64,000 nucleotides of DNA, taken from contig JAGFNJ010000001.1 in the NCBI GenBank assembly GCA_017592775.1, positions 124,001-188,000 on the forward strand. Reading direction: 5' to 3'. The notes under the pieces were generated by a model, which saw only the letters and a program-made list of their open reading frames with translations, did not search any database and was not told where the DNA came from. Shown here piece after piece: positions 8,895 through 23,353 of the stretch; positions within the stretch are counted from its first letter, which is position 1; each line of letters starts with the position of its first letter. Made by a program: the position numbers and the translations under genes. Origin of the DNA: Candidatus Accumulibacter conexus (GTDB taxonomy: Bacteria; Pseudomonadota; Gammaproteobacteria; Burkholderiales; Rhodocyclaceae).

Positions 8895-9362
8895 TCAGGA
8901 GGACAACTTGCCGTGTTCGCCGGCAGCGCGGCTGGCGCCGCTTCGGTGCGGGCAATTGGGCTTGGTGCACTGGGCGTAGAGGTGGAGGGCGTGCTCGCGA
9001 ATGCTGAAACCGCGTTCCTTCGCCACGCGCGTCTGCCGGCGCTCGATCTCGGCATCGTAGAACTCCTCGACGCGACCGCAATCGATGCAGACGAGGTGGT
9101 CATGGTGCTGTCCATGGCTGAGTTCGAACACCGCCTTGCCCGACTCGAAGAAATGGCGGTCGAGCAGGCCTGCCTGCTCGAACTGGGTCAGCACGCGGTA
9201 GACGGTCGCCAGACCGATGTCCAGATTGTCGGCGAGCAGCAGGCGGTAGACATCCTCGGCAGTGAGATGGCGAACCTCGGTCTTCTCGAACAAGGCGAGG
9301 ATCTTGAGGCGGGGGGTGGTGGCTTTCAGCCCCATGCTCTTGAGGTCTTCCGGGTTGCTCAT
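8895..9362 (-). CDS. fur: Ferric uptake regulator Fur
   Basis: Iron-sensing repressor. The 155-residue protein has the N-terminal winged helix ([30 protein letters not shown]), the metal-binding [11 protein letters not shown] at residues 86-96, and a second Cys pair at 132 and 137. ATG 9362 gives [20 protein letters not shown], the expected Fur N-terminus; the frame is open farther upstream, but this is not needed. It is divergent from bamE, a pairing conserved in beta- and gammaproteobacteria. The shared 178-bp gap contains TATGAT at 9409-9414, which reads as a -10 in either direction. A second Fur-family gene at 25 kb is better assigned as Zur. Confidence 0.95.
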   Translation of the reverse strand: MSNPEDLKSMGLKATTPRLKILALFEKTEVRHLTAEDVYRLLLADNLDIGLATVYRVLTQFEQAGLLDRHFFESGKAVFELSHGQHHDHLVCIDCGRVEEFYDAEIERRQTRVAKERGFSIREHALHLYAQCTKPNCPHRSGASRAAGEHGKLSS

Positions 9363-9540
9363 CAGCGTACCTTGGTCGGTTGCAGCAAAGGGAGAGGGTC
9401 TTTTCGAGTATGATATACCGACGACGCTGGCCGTGCGGCACCGTTGCACGCGTGCAGCCGGTCGACAAGCGCTGCGCTGGCCGCCTGTGCCTCGATCCGG
9501 TCTGCCCGATCTCCTCCATCCATCACGATTCGACCACAAC

Positions 9541-10831
<1,291 letters not shown>

Positions 10832-10944
10832 CGGGCTGCCAGGGTCGCCGGGGCGCCGTCGCCGCTGGCTGGCCGCAGCCGCTGCCGTGCTGGCAGATAT
10901 CCTGCGCCGGGTCGTCCGGTCGCCCCAAGAGCGGCTGCCTCCCG

Positions 10945-10950
10945 TATAAT
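10945..10950 (+). promoter_or_regulatory. Consensus -10 element of the likely carAB promoter
   Basis: TATAAT lies 108 bases before the carA start codon in the dapB-carA gap. No good -35 hexamer lies 16-18 bases upstream, so an activator may be needed, or the site may be weak despite its perfect -10. Transcription from here would produce a leader of about 100 bases containing the hairpin at 10972-10999. Confidence 0.5.
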
Positions 10951-10971
10951 GGTAAGGCTGGCAAGGATCCG

Positions 10972-11002
10972 AGCGGGAGGGCTGAAGGCCTGTCCCGCTT
11001 TT
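10972..11002 (+). terminator. Hairpin with short T-run in the carA leader (possible attenuator)
   Basis: AGCGGGA at 10972-10978 pairs with TCCCGCT at 10993-10999, followed directly by four Ts. The loop contains a further GGCC pairing possibility. It lies between the TATAAT and the carA start, so it would fold in the carAB leader. It could end dapB transcripts, or attenuate carAB as in pseudomonads. I found no leader peptide with a convincing start before it. Confidence 0.45.
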
Positions 11003-11057
11003 GCGTATCTACGGCCCGGACCGGCGGTGAATTCAACAGCTTCAACAGGAGTCTTGC

Positions 11058-12198
11058 GTGTCCTTGTTACCCACTCTGCCGCCGGCGATTCTCGCCCTGG
11101 CTGACGGCACGATCTTCAGGGGTCTGGCGATCGGTGCTGCTGGCAGCACCAGCGGCGAAGTCGTGTTCAATACGGCGATGACGGGTTACCAGGAAATCCT
11201 TACCGATCCCTCGTATTGCCGCCAGATCGTCACGCTCACGTATCCGCACATCGGCAACGTCGGCTGCAATGAAGAAGACTTCGAATCGCGTGCCAACTAC
11301 GCTGCCGGCCTGGTCATTCGCGACCTGCCAGTGCGCGCCGCGAGCTGGCGCCTGCAGCAGACGCTGCCGGACTACCTAAAGCAGCATGGCGTCGTCGCCA
11401 TCGGCGGTATCGACACGCGCAGGCTGACCCGCATCCTGCGCGAGCAGGGTGCGCAGGCAGGCTGCATCATGGCCGTGGAGATCGATGAGCAGCGTGCGCT
11501 GGCCGCAGCCAGGGCTTTTCCGGGGCTGGCGGGAATGGATCTGGCCCGTGTCGTCAGTGTGAGCGAACCCTACGCCTGGGCAGGCGGTGCCTGGGGCCTG
11601 GGCGGTTACCGCGAACCGCCTCCGGCCGAGTTGCACGTCGTCGCCTACGATTACGGCGTCAAGCACAACATCCTGCGCATGCTGGCTGCGCGTGGTTGCC
11701 GGGTGACCGTGGTGCCGGCGCAGACGACCGCCGCCGAGGTCCTCGAACGGCAGCCCGATGGGGTGTTTCTCTCGAACGGTCCGGGCGACCCGGAGCCTTG
11801 CGAATACGCGATCAACGCCATCCGCGAGATCCTGGCCCGACGCGTGCCGACCTTCGGCATCTGTCTCGGCCACCAGTTGCTGGCGCTGGCCTCGGGCGCC
11901 AGGACGATGAAGATGAAGTTCGGGCACCATGGTGCCAACCACCCGGTCAAGGATCTGCAGACCGGTCAGGTCCTGATCACCAGTCAGAACCACGGTTTTG
12001 CGGTCGACGCCGATACCCTGCCGACGAACCTGATGCGCACCCACACTTCGCTCTTCGATGGCTCACTGCAGGGCGTTGCGCGTTCGGACGTGCCGGCGTT
12101 TTCCTTCCAGGGACATCCTGAGGCGAGTCCGGGGCCGCACGACATCGCCTATCTGTTCGACCGCTTTGTCGAGATGATGCAACACGAGAAGAAGCAAG

Positions 12199-12221
<23 letters not shown>
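11058..12221 (+). CDS. carA: Carbamoyl phosphate synthase small subunit
   Basis: Glutaminase subunit supplying ammonia to CarB for carbamoyl phosphate, the precursor of pyrimidines and arginine. The 387-residue protein has the N-terminal CPSase domain ([29 protein letters not shown]) and the class I glutamine amidotransferase domain with nucleophile Cys 269 in FGICLGHQ and the partner His in [13 protein letters not shown]. The start is GTG, six bases after AGGAG. The 3' end overlaps carB by 23 bases. Confidence 0.98.
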
Positions 12222-15405
<3,184 letters not shown>

Positions 15406-15476
15406 TCCATCCCCGAAACCGTCGGTGCCGTGCTGCTGTTGCCGGCGCCGCAGTCTTGTCACTGGCAGCGAACGAT

Positions 15477-15953
15477 ATGAGCAAAGTACCCGTAACCGTC
15501 AAGGGCGCCGAACAGTTGCGTGCCGAACTGCATCACCTGAAGACCGTCGAGCGTCCGCGGGCGATTGCGGCGATCGCCGAGGCGCGCTCGCACGGCGACC
15601 TTTCGGAGAATGCCGAGTACGATGCTGCCAAGGAAAGGCAGGGCTTCGTCGAGGGCCGCATCAAGGAATTCGAGAGCAAGCTCGCCAACGCCCAGATCAT
15701 CGACCCGAAGCTTCTCGATGCCGACGGGCGCTGCGTTTTTGGCGCAACGCTCGACCTCGAGGACCAGGAAACCGGCGTCCGGGTGTGCTACCAGATCGTC
15801 GGCGAGGACGAGGCCGACATCAAGAGCGGCAAGATCTCGATCAATTCGCCGATCGCGCGGGCGCTGATCGGCAAGTTTGCCGGCGACATCGCCGAGGTGC
15901 AGGCACCGGGCGGCGTTCGCGAATACGAAGTCATTGACGTTCGCTACGAGTGA
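15477..15953 (+). CDS. greA: Transcription elongation factor GreA
   Basis: Binds the RNA polymerase secondary channel and stimulates cleavage of backtracked RNA. The 158-residue protein has the N-terminal coiled coil ([20 protein letters not shown]), the acidic tip in [20 protein letters not shown], and the C-terminal FKBP-like domain ending in [15 protein letters not shown] 15477 matches the family start; an in-frame ATG at 15456 would add only seven residues. It follows carB by 71 bases and is followed closely by the DUF4149 gene. Confidence 0.97.
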   Translation: MSKVPVTVKGAEQLRAELHHLKTVERPRAIAAIAEARSHGDLSENAEYDAAKERQGFVEGRIKEFESKLANAQIIDPKLLDADGRCVFGATLDLEDQETGVRVCYQIVGEDEADIKSGKISINSPIARALIGKFAGDIAEVQAPGGVREYEVIDVRYE

Positions 15954-15961
15954 GCGCAGTC

Positions 15962-16426
15962 ATGCGGCGCCTCGCCGAGATTCTGCATGGGCTCGCCCTG
16001 ACGATCTGGGTGGGCGGCCTGTGGTCGATCGGCTACCTGGTCGCGCCAACGTTGTTTCATGCCCTGAGCAGCGATCGCCAGCTGGCGGGGCAGCTTGCCG
16101 GCCGGCTGTTCGAACTGATCGGCTGGGTCGGGCTGGCGTGTGCCACCTACCTGTTGCTTTTCCTGCTCGTGCGCCTGCGCAGCGCGGCACTGCGGCGCTG
16201 GGATTTCTGGCTGCTGATGCTGATGCTGTTGCTGACCGTCGTCGGTCTCTTCGGCGTCCAGCCACTGCTCGCGCAGCTCAAGGCCGACGCCCTGCCGCGC
16301 GAGGTCATGGCGAGTGTCCTGCGTGACCGCTTCGCCGCCTGGCATGGCGTATCGAGCATCCTCTACCTGTTGCAGAGTATGCTGGGCCTACTCCTGGTTG
16401 CCGTCACGGCACGCGGTGTTCGCTAG
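15962..16426 (+). CDS. DUF4149 inner membrane protein
   Basis: This 154-residue protein has four predicted membrane helices (around residues 8-28, 45-72, 78-98 and 128-150). WVGGLWSIGYLVAPTLF and RFAAWHGVSSILYLLQS match the DUF4149 family found next to greA in many betaproteobacteria. Its function is unknown. ATG 15962 follows GAGTGAG; a GTG at 15950 would overlap the greA stop by four bases and is the alternative. The converging minus-strand neighbour is yhbY. Confidence 0.82.
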   Translation: MRRLAEILHGLALTIWVGGLWSIGYLVAPTLFHALSSDRQLAGQLAGRLFELIGWVGLACATYLLLFLLVRLRSAALRRWDFWLLMLMLLLTVVGLFGVQPLLAQLKADALPREVMASVLRDRFAAWHGVSSILYLLQSMLGLLLVAVTARGVR

Positions 16427-16484
16427 GCGCGCCGGCGGTGCGGCGGGCGCCAGAAGGCGCGCGGGAGGCCGTCGCGATTGGGGG

Positions 16485-16844
16485 TCAGTTGCCGGCGTTG
16501 CCCTGGAAACTGCGCTTGCTGCGTCGTGGCAGGTTGCGCCGCAGGCGTCCCCTGCCCGGGGCCGCCTGCTGCTCCGGGCGTGGCCGCCAGAGAACGAGGA
16601 GCTTGCCGATATGCTGTACCGGCGCGGCAGCCAGCCGCTCGCACAGGCTGGCGAGGAAGTTCTCGCGCTCTTCGCGGTCATCGTTGTAGACACGCACCTT
16701 GATCAGTTCGTGCGCCGCCAGGCTGGCGTCGATCTCCCGCACGACCGGTTCGGAGAGCCCGTTCTGGCTGATCGCCACCACCGGCTGCAGGGAATGGGCG
16801 CGGGCGCGCAGCGCGCGTCGCTCTTCGGAATTCAGGTTGAACAT
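16485..16844 (-). CDS. yhbY: YhbY family RNA-binding protein (CRM domain)
   Basis: Small ribosome-assembly protein associated with pre-50S particles. The 119-residue protein has a CRM fold: RRALRARAHSLQPVVAISQN at the N-terminus, with the GxxG loop region replaced by QNGL, then LIKVRVYNDDREER and VQHIGKLLVLWRP. The C-terminal 25 residues are basic and low complexity (RLRRNLPRRSKRSF), which may add RNA affinity. It is divergent from rlmE with 44 bases between start codons, an arrangement conserved in beta- and gammaproteobacteria. Confidence 0.92.
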   Translation of the reverse strand: MFNLNSEERRALRARAHSLQPVVAISQNGLSEPVVREIDASLAAHELIKVRVYNDDREERENFLASLCERLAAAPVQHIGKLLVLWRPRPEQQAAPGRGRLRRNLPRRSKRSFQGNAGN

Positions 16845-16888
16845 GCTGGGTCCCTCGATGGAGAACCCATTCTAGCCGGTTTCCAGCC

Positions 16889-17509
16889 ATGAAGCGCAGC
16901 CGATCGAGCAACGCCTGGTTGCGTGAGCATGTCAGCGACAGTTACGTCCAGCGGGCCAGGGCAGAAGGCTACCGCTCGCGCGCCGCCTACAAGCTGCTGC
17001 AGATCGACGACCGGGACCATCTGCTCCGCCCTGGCGACCTGGTGGTCGATCTGGGCGCGAGTCCGGGAGGCTGGTCGCAGGTGGTCGCGAAGCGCCAGCA
17101 GGGACGGGGCCGGGTCATCGCGGTCGACATGCTGGCGATGGAGCCGCTGCCGGGAGTCGTTTTCCTGCCGGGCGACTTCCGTCAGCAGGAGGTGCTCGAT
17201 CGACTGCAGGAACTGCTGCAGGAACAGAGACCGGGGCTTGTGCTTTCCGACATGTCGCCCAATATCTCCGGCATCAGCCTGTGCGATCAGGCGCAGGGAA
17301 TGCATCTGTCGGAACTCGCGCTCGATTTCGCGCGTCAGTGGTTGCAACCGGACGGTAGTCTGCTGGTCAAAGTCTTCCAGGGCCTGGGCTTCGACGACTT
17401 TCTCGTCCAGATGCGTCAGAGCTTCAGGCTGGTGTGCCTGCGCAAGCCGGATGCCTCGCGTGATCGCAGCCCGGAAGTATATCTTCTCGGCAGGGGTCTC
17501 AAAGCTTGA
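16889..17509 (+). CDS. rlmE: 23S rRNA 2'-O-ribose U2552 methyltransferase RlmE (FtsJ/RrmJ)
   Basis: Heat-shock-linked enzyme that methylates U2552 in the 50S A loop. The 206-residue protein has the SAM motif VVDLGASPGGWSQV and the K-D-K-E catalytic tetrad at Lys 35, Asp 121 (LSDMSPN), Lys 161 (LVKVFQG) and Glu 196 (SPEVYLLG), each three residues earlier than in E. coli. It is followed after 118 bases by ftsH, the standard rlmE-ftsH pair. Confidence 0.97.
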   Translation: MKRSRSSNAWLREHVSDSYVQRARAEGYRSRAAYKLLQIDDRDHLLRPGDLVVDLGASPGGWSQVVAKRQQGRGRVIAVDMLAMEPLPGVVFLPGDFRQQEVLDRLQELLQEQRPGLVLSDMSPNISGISLCDQAQGMHLSELALDFARQWLQPDGSLLVKVFQGLGFDDFLVQMRQSFRLVCLRKPDASRDRSPEVYLLGRGLKA

Positions 17510-17530
17510 CTCAGAGTCGAAGGGTTTTGC

Positions 17531-17561
17531 TTGATTCTCCGGCTGAGAATCGGTTTAGAAT
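17531..17561 (+). promoter_or_regulatory. Possible ftsH promoter with embedded inverted repeat
   Basis: In the rlmE-ftsH gap, TTGATT (17531-17536) and TAGAAT (17556-17561) form a loose promoter with 19-base spacing. Between them lies a perfect inverted repeat, GATTCTC at 17533-17539 and GAGAATC at 17545-17551. The repeat could be an operator or a small transcript hairpin. It does not match the sigma-32 consensus well, although ftsH is heat-shock regulated in many proteobacteria. Confidence 0.35.
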
Positions 17562-17627
17562 GCAATTCTGCAAGAATGGCGGGGAGTCTCAAAACCGGCC
17601 GTGCGGGCAAGATGAAGAGGTGACACA

Positions 17628-19514
17628 TTGAATAACATGTTCAAGAATCTGGCAGTCTGGCTGGTGATCGGTCTCGTCCTGATGACCGTGTTCAACCAGT
17701 TCAACAATCGCCAGGTGGCCCAGCAGTCGATGGAGTACTCCCAGTTCATCGAGGAGGTGGGCAAGGGAAACATCGCCAAGGTGGTCATCGAGGGGCGAGT
17801 GCTCAAGGCAACGACCACCGATGGCCGCAAGCTGACGAGTTATGCGCCACCCGACCTGTGGATGGTCTCGGATCTTCTCAAGCATGGCGTCAAGATCGAA
17901 GCCAAACCGGAAGAGGAGCAGTCGTTCCTGATGAGCATCTTCGTCAGTTGGTTCCCGATGCTGCTGCTCATCGGCGTCTGGATATTCTTCATGCGCCAGA
18001 TGCAGGGTGGCGGCCGCGGCGGTGCCTTTTCGTTCGGCAAGAGCAAGGCGCGCCTGCTTGACGAGTCGACCAACACGATCACTTTTGCCGACGTCGCCGG
18101 CTGCGACGAGGCGAAGGAGGAAGTCTCCGAACTCGTCGATTTCCTGCGCGACCCGTCCAAGTTCCAGAAACTTGGCGGACGCATTCCGAAGGGCGTACTG
18201 CTCGTCGGCAATCCGGGGACCGGCAAGACGCTGTTGGCGAAGGCGATCGCCGGTGAAGCCAAGGTTCCCTTCTTTTCCATTTCCGGCTCGGATTTCGTCG
18301 AGATGTTCGTCGGTGTCGGTGCTGCGCGGGTTCGCGACATGTTCGAGAACGCCAAGAAGCACGCTCCGTGCATCATCTTCATCGATGAACTCGACGCCGT
18401 CGGCCGCCAGCGTGGTGCCGGCCTCGGTGGTGGCAACGACGAACGCGAGCAGACGCTCAACCAGATGCTGGTCGAGATGGACGGCTTCGAAGGCAGCGTC
18501 GGCGTCATCGTCATTGCCGCGACCAACCGGCCGGACGTGCTGGATCCGGCACTCATGCGTCCGGGCCGCTTCGATCGCCAAGTGGTCGTTCCGCTGCCCG
18601 ACATCCGCGGTCGCGAACAGATCCTGATGGTGCACATGCGCAAGGTGCCGCTGTCACCGGATGTCAAGGCTGACATCATCGCCCGCGGCACACCCGGTTT
18701 TTCGGGTGCGGACCTCGCCAACCTGGTGAACGAAGCGGCGCTTTTTGCTGCGCGCGGCAACAAGCGCCTGGTGGACATGGAGGATTTCGAGAAGGCCAAG
18801 GACAAGATCATGATGGGCGCCGAGCGGCGGAGCATGGTCATGAACGAGGACGAGAGGCGCAATACGGCCTATCACGAGTCGGGGCATGCGGTGGTTGCCA
18901 AACTCATGCCGAAGTCGGATCCGGTACACAAGGTGACCATCATTCCGCGCGGTCGGGCCCTGGGGCTGACCATGCAGTTGCCTGAAGAGGATCGCTACGC
19001 CTACGACCGCGTCTACCTGATGAGCCGGATCGCCGTTCTCTTCGGCGGCCGGATTGCCGAAGAACTGTTCATGAACCAGATGACGACCGGTGCCTCGAAC
19101 GACTTCGAGCGCGCGACGCAGATGGCACGCGACATGGTCACTCGCTACGGCATGTCGGACGCCCTGGGTCCGATGGTGTACGGGGAGAACGAAGGCGAGG
19201 TCTTCCTTGGGCGATCGGTGACGACGCACAAGAACATGTCGGAAGCAACGATGGAGAAGGTCGACCGCGAGATCCGCCGCATCATCGACGAACAGTACGC
19301 CCTCGCCCGTCGCTTGCTGGAGGAGCAACGCGACAAGGTCGAGGCGATGGCGGCGGCGCTGCTCGAGCTCGAAACGATCGATGCCGACCAGATCAATGAC
19401 ATCATGCAGGGCAAGCCGCCGCGGCCGCCGAAGCAGACGCAGTTGCCTTCGGCCAACAAGAGCGATCACAACACGCCCGACGCCGCGCCGAGCGCACCGC
19501 CGGCTCCCGCCTGA
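17628..19514 (+). CDS. ftsH: ATP-dependent zinc metalloprotease FtsH
   Basis: Membrane-anchored AAA+ protease that degrades misfolded membrane proteins and regulators such as sigma-32 and LpxC. The 628-residue protein has two N-terminal membrane helices (about 7-23 and 104-122), Walker A GNPGTGKT at 194-201, Walker [12 protein letters not shown], the second region of homology RPGRFDRQ, and the zinc site HESGH at 416-420. The likely start is TTG at 17628, seven bases after GAGG, giving the usual betaproteobacterial N-terminus; ATG 17637 is too far from the ribosome binding site. The C-terminal tail is Pro-rich. Confidence 0.98.
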   Translation: MNNMFKNLAVWLVIGLVLMTVFNQFNNRQVAQQSMEYSQFIEEVGKGNIAKVVIEGRVLKATTTDGRKLTSYAPPDLWMVSDLLKHGVKIEAKPEEEQSFLMSIFVSWFPMLLLIGVWIFFMRQMQGGGRGGAFSFGKSKARLLDESTNTITFADVAGCDEAKEEVSELVDFLRDPSKFQKLGGRIPKGVLLVGNPGTGKTLLAKAIAGEAKVPFFSISGSDFVEMFVGVGAARVRDMFENAKKHAPCIIFIDELDAVGRQRGAGLGGGNDEREQTLNQMLVEMDGFEGSVGVIVIAATNRPDVLDPALMRPGRFDRQVVVPLPDIRGREQILMVHMRKVPLSPDVKADIIARGTPGFSGADLANLVNEAALFAARGNKRLVDMEDFEKAKDKIMMGAERRSMVMNEDERRNTAYHESGHAVVAKLMPKSDPVHKVTIIPRGRALGLTMQLPEEDRYAYDRVYLMSRIAVLFGGRIAEELFMNQMTTGASNDFERATQMARDMVTRYGMSDALGPMVYGENEGEVFLGRSVTTHKNMSEATMEKVDREIRRIIDEQYALARRLLEEQRDKVEAMAAALLELETIDADQINDIMQGKPPRPPKQTQLPSANKSDHNTPDAAPSAPPAPA

Positions 19515-19555
19515 CGAGAGAGGGCCGCGCTCCTGCCGACCGGATTCGCTGTCGC

Positions 19556-20404
19556 ATGCTGCGTTGCGGACGTTTCCAGCTGGCCACCGATCGCCCATTG
19601 CTGATGGGCATCGTCAACCTGACTGACGACTCCTTCTCGGGCGACGGCCTTGCCGGCGACACGGCTGCGGCGGTTGCACGAGCACAGAGGCAGATCGACG
19701 CGGGCGCCGATCTCCTCGACCTGGGTGCCGAATCGTCGCGTCCCGGCGCGCTGCCGGTGACCCCAGATGACGAACTGGATCGACTGCTGCCGGTACTCGA
19801 CCGGCTTGCCGGCTGTGGCGTGCCGATCTCCGTCGACACCTACAAGCCGGAGGTGATGCGTGCCGCCCTGCGGCACGGTGCATCGATGATCAATGACATC
19901 TACGGCTTGCGCATGCCCGGAGCTGTTGAGGCGGTGGCCGGGAGCGACTGCGCGATCTGCCTGATGCACATGCAGGGAGAGCCGCTGACGATGCAGCGGC
20001 AGCCCGCGTACGGGGATGTCGTCGCCGAGGTGCGGCTCTTCCTGCGCCGCCGCGTGCAGGCGGCGAGGGCAGCCGGGATCAGTGACGATCGCCTGTTGCT
20101 CGACCCGGGATTCGGCTTCGGCAAGACCCTGCAGCACAATTTGGAATTGCTGCGTGGCCTCGATCGGCTGGCTGGCGACGGCCTGCCGGTGCTGGCGGGG
20201 CTGTCGCGCAAGTCGATGCTCGGTGCCATCACCGGGCGCCCGCTCGGCGAGCGCCTCGCGGCCAGCATCGCCGCCGCCGTGCTGGCCGTCGAACGCGGTG
20301 CGCGCATCCTGCGCGTTCACGATGTGACCGAAACGCGCGACGCCGTTGCCGTCTGGCAGGCGATGCGTGGCGCTGCAGCGTTGCCGCCGACAGTGGCAGC
20401 CTGA
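19556..20404 (+). CDS. folP: Dihydropteroate synthase
   Basis: Condenses 6-hydroxymethyl-dihydropterin diphosphate with p-aminobenzoate in folate synthesis, and is the sulfonamide target. The 282-residue TIM barrel has the pterin-binding signatures MGIVNLTDDSFS and DLGAESSRPGA, then MINDIYGL, LLDPGFGFGKT and GLSRKSML. It sits between ftsH and glmM, the classical ftsH-folP-glmM order. The NLTPDSFS motif reads NLTDDSFS here, a small deviation from the consensus. Confidence 0.97.
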   Translation: MLRCGRFQLATDRPLLMGIVNLTDDSFSGDGLAGDTAAAVARAQRQIDAGADLLDLGAESSRPGALPVTPDDELDRLLPVLDRLAGCGVPISVDTYKPEVMRAALRHGASMINDIYGLRMPGAVEAVAGSDCAICLMHMQGEPLTMQRQPAYGDVVAEVRLFLRRRVQAARAAGISDDRLLLDPGFGFGKTLQHNLELLRGLDRLAGDGLPVLAGLSRKSMLGAITGRPLGERLAASIAAAVLAVERGARILRVHDVTETRDAVAVWQAMRGAAALPPTVAA

Positions 20405-20619
20405 CCCGTCGCCCCGGCAGGCCACGCCTTCCCCGCCGATCGCCGGTTGCAGGCGGGCATGGGTTGGGGACGCCGGTAGCGGGCGCGAACCGCTGTCGGC
20501 GGTCTCGCCACAGGCCGTCTTTGTGCGTTAATTGGCGGTCCAGTTTCCAGGCCTGTGGGTAAAATGTCACTTGCGTGACGGGTACCAGTCGGTGCCTGTG
20601 CTCAAGGGGAGAGAAAACC

Positions 20620-21987
20620 GTGACGAGAAAGTATTTTGGCACCGATGGCGTCCGCGGGCGCGTCGGCGAGACGCCGATCACGCCCGAATTCGTCATGCGG
20701 CTGGGACATGCGGCGGGACGGGTCCTGGCGGCGCGCGACAGTGCGCGCAGTCATGCCAAGCCTGGCGACCGGCCAGCGGTGCTGATCGGCAAGGACACCC
20801 GGATCTCGGGCTACATGCTCGAGGCGGCGCTCGAAGCCGGGTTCTCCGCTGCTGGTGTCGATGTCTGTCTGGTTGGACCGATGCCGACGCCGGCCATTGC
20901 GTACCTCACTCGCGCCCTGCGCCTGCAGGCCGGTATCGTCATCTCGGCGTCGCACAACCCGTACTACGACAACGGGATCAAGTTCTTCGCGGCGAACGGC
21001 AGCAAGCTGCCCGACGAGATGGAACTGGAGATCGAGGCGGCACTCGACGAACCGTTGACCTGTGTGCCCTCCGCCGGCCTCGGGCGGGCGCGGCGGATCG
21101 ACGATGCCGACGGCCGCTACATCGAGTTCTGCAAGGGCACCTTTCCCTTTGAGATGGACCTGCGCGGACTGAGGATCGTCGTCGATTGTGCCAACGGTGC
21201 TGCCTATCATCTCGCGCCGCATGTCTTTCACGAACTCGGTGCCGAAGTCAGCAACATCGGCACCGAACCCAATGGGCTCAACATCAACCAGGATGTTGGC
21301 GCGACAGCGCCTGCCGCCTTGTCCAGGGCGGTCGTGGCGCAGGGGGCCGATCTCGGGATCGCGCTTGACGGTGACGCCGACCGCTTGATCATGGTCGATT
21401 CGCGGGGCCAAGTCTATGATGGCGACCAGTTGCTGTTTGCGGTGGTGCGCAGCCGGTTGCGACAAGGCGCGGTGGCCGGAGTCGTCGGCACGCTGATGAC
21501 CAACCTGGCTCTCGAACACGCATTCGGCGAACTCAAGGTCCCGTTTGTCCGTGCTGCCGTCGGCGATCGCTACGTCATGGACATGCTGCGGCAGAAGGGT
21601 TGGCTTTACGGTGGCGAAAACTCGGGCCACATCCTCTGTCTCGATCGGCACACCACCGGCGACGGCATCGTCTCCGCGCTGCAGGTGTTGTGTGCCCTGC
21701 GCGAGGAGGGCTGCGACCTGCAGCAACTGCTGGGTGGCCTGCAACTGTATCCGCAGAAGCTGATCAATGTCGCGTTGAGCAAGGGCTTTCCGTGGCAGGA
21801 GCATCCGCTGATTTCGGCCGCGCGTGACGAGGTCGAGCGCGAGCTTCAAGGCTGCGGGCGGGTGCTGCTGCGCGCTTCCGGAACCGAGCCCTTGTTGCGC
21901 GTGATGGTGGAAGGGCAGGATTCGCTGCTGGTCCGCCGTGCCGCGGAGAAACTCGCAGCGGCCGTTCGCGAAGCGGTTTCGTCGTAG
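20620..21987 (+). CDS. glmM: Phosphoglucosamine mutase
   Basis: Interconverts glucosamine-6-phosphate and glucosamine-1-phosphate for UDP-GlcNAc, peptidoglycan and LPS. The 455-residue protein starts [16 protein letters not shown], has the phosphoserine site SASHNP (Ser 111), the metal-binding DGDADR, and the phosphate-binding [12 protein letters not shown] near the C-terminus. GTG 20620 is chosen because AGGGGAGAG ends seven bases upstream and gives the exact family N-terminus. The 215-bp gap after folP leaves room for its own promoter. Confidence 0.97.
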   Translation: MTRKYFGTDGVRGRVGETPITPEFVMRLGHAAGRVLAARDSARSHAKPGDRPAVLIGKDTRISGYMLEAALEAGFSAAGVDVCLVGPMPTPAIAYLTRALRLQAGIVISASHNPYYDNGIKFFAANGSKLPDEMELEIEAALDEPLTCVPSAGLGRARRIDDADGRYIEFCKGTFPFEMDLRGLRIVVDCANGAAYHLAPHVFHELGAEVSNIGTEPNGLNINQDVGATAPAALSRAVVAQGADLGIALDGDADRLIMVDSRGQVYDGDQLLFAVVRSRLRQGAVAGVVGTLMTNLALEHAFGELKVPFVRAAVGDRYVMDMLRQKGWLYGGENSGHILCLDRHTTGDGIVSALQVLCALREEGCDLQQLLGGLQLYPQKLINVALSKGFPWQEHPLISAARDEVERELQGCGRVLLRASGTEPLLRVMVEGQDSLLVRRAAEKLAAAVREAVSS

Positions 21988-22130
21988 GCTGCGGTCGCCG
22001 GTTGGCGCCACGCTGCTGCTGCGGCGGCCGTGAATGCTGCAGTTGCGGGGCGGATGAACGTGCTCCAGCCGTCTCTCGCGCCGACGTTCCGACCACGCTG
22101 CGCCGCGCGCAACGATCTCGCGGCAAGCGC

Positions 22131-23342
22131 TCAGTAGAGCAGGAAGTCCCGTCGCCTCTGCAGCCACGCGTCCTCGTCGCCGCGGCAGAGCGCTTCGAGG
22201 TCACCAGGAGTTGCCGTCGGATCGTCGACCCACTGCCGCAGCAGGGTCGAACCGTTGATCAGGTCGATCGCCAGCCGATCAAGTTCGTACTCGTACGGAA
22301 AGTCCCGCCACAGCGGGTAGTCCGGCTGCAGTTGCCGCAAGACCTTGAACGCGAGACTCTGCAATCGCCACGGACGGAAGCTCTCGTGCCGGTAGGCGTC
22401 GTCGTCGACATGGATCTGGATACCGTGACAGAGCTGTCCGGAATGTTTGTGGAAGGTCGGCTCGAACCAGCACTCGCGCAGCCGACAGCCCTGCAGCCAG
22501 AGCGGTGCCAGCGCGTGCATGCCGGCGATCAGCCGGCGGGCGTCGAGATCGGGCGCGCCAAACAGTTCGAGCGGGCGGGTCGTGCCGCGGCCCTCGGAAA
22601 GTGAACTGCCCTCGAGCATCACCGTGCCGCCATAACAGCGTGCCATCGCCAGGCTGGGTGCGTTCGGGCTCGGGTTGATCCAGCTGCGCTGGCCAGTCGG
22701 CCAGCCGTAGCCGGGTGCCGACGCCGGCGCCCAGCCCTGCATCCGGATGACCGTGCAGTCGAGTTCAAGTTCGAACTCGCTGATGAACCAGCACGCGAGT
22801 TCGCCCATCGTCAGGCCGTGGCGCATCGGCAGCGGCCCGGCACCGACGAAGCTCTGCCAGCCGGGGCGCAGCAGCAATCCTTCGACTGGCCGCCCGACCG
22901 GGTTGGGCCGGTCCAGGATCCACACTTCCTTGCCGTGCAGGGCGGCGGCCTCGAGGACGTACAGCAGGGTGGTGATGAAGGTGTAGATACGGCAGCCGAG
23001 ATCCTGCAGATCGACCAGCAGGACGTCGAAGTGCGACATCATCTCCGGGGTCGGGCGTCGCACCGTACCGTAGAGGCTGAACACCGGGATGCCGTGCTGT
23101 GGGTCGAAGAACTCGGCCGACTCGACCATGTTGTCCTGCTTGTCGCCGCGCAATCCGTGCTGCGGTCCGAAAGCCGCCGTCAGCTGCAGATCGGGTAGTT
23201 CTGCCAGCGCGTCGAGCGCATGCCGCAGGTCGGCGCTGACCGATGCCGGATGGGCGAGCAGCGCCAAGCGGCGGCCAAGCAGGGGCCGCCGCAGGTCGGG
23301 GTCGCAGAGCAAACGGTCGAGGCCGGAGAGGAGGGCAGGCAT
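22131..23342 (-). CDS. DUF1343 protein, NamZ-type exo-beta-N-acetylmuramidase family
   Basis: The 403-residue protein matches the DUF1343 family, whose Bacillus member NamZ removes terminal MurNAc from peptidoglycan fragments. Diagnostic segments are LALLAHPASV, FGPQHGLRGDKQDNM, PVFSLYG, LLVDLQDLGCRIYTFITT, LDRPNPVGR and the LPMRHGLTMGELA stretch. No signal peptide is visible, so it would act in the cytosol on recycled muropeptides, unless exported by another route. ATG 23342 follows AGGAA. It lies 11 bases after the DOMON-like gene and is probably co-transcribed with it. Confidence 0.9.
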   Translation of the reverse strand: MPALLSGLDRLLCDPDLRRPLLGRRLALLAHPASVSADLRHALDALAELPDLQLTAAFGPQHGLRGDKQDNMVESAEFFDPQHGIPVFSLYGTVRRPTPEMMSHFDVLLVDLQDLGCRIYTFITTLLYVLEAAALHGKEVWILDRPNPVGRPVEGLLLRPGWQSFVGAGPLPMRHGLTMGELACWFISEFELELDCTVIRMQGWAPASAPGYGWPTGQRSWINPSPNAPSLAMARCYGGTVMLEGSSLSEGRGTTRPLELFGAPDLDARRLIAGMHALAPLWLQGCRLRECWFEPTFHKHSGQLCHGIQIHVDDDAYRHESFRPWRLQSLAFKVLRQLQPDYPLWRDFPYEYELDRLAIDLINGSTLLRQWVDDPTATPGDLEALCRGDEDAWLQRRRDFLLY

Positions 23343-23353
23343 CGGGAATTCCT

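Noticed and set aside
10951..11057. Leader peptide upstream of carA
   Set aside because: No ATG or GTG frame with a stop and a ribosome site precedes the hairpin; the only GTG frame runs into carA.
17531..17561. Heat-shock sigma-32 promoter for ftsH
   Set aside because: The -10 half lacks the CCCCAT-type sequence; only a loose housekeeping match remains.
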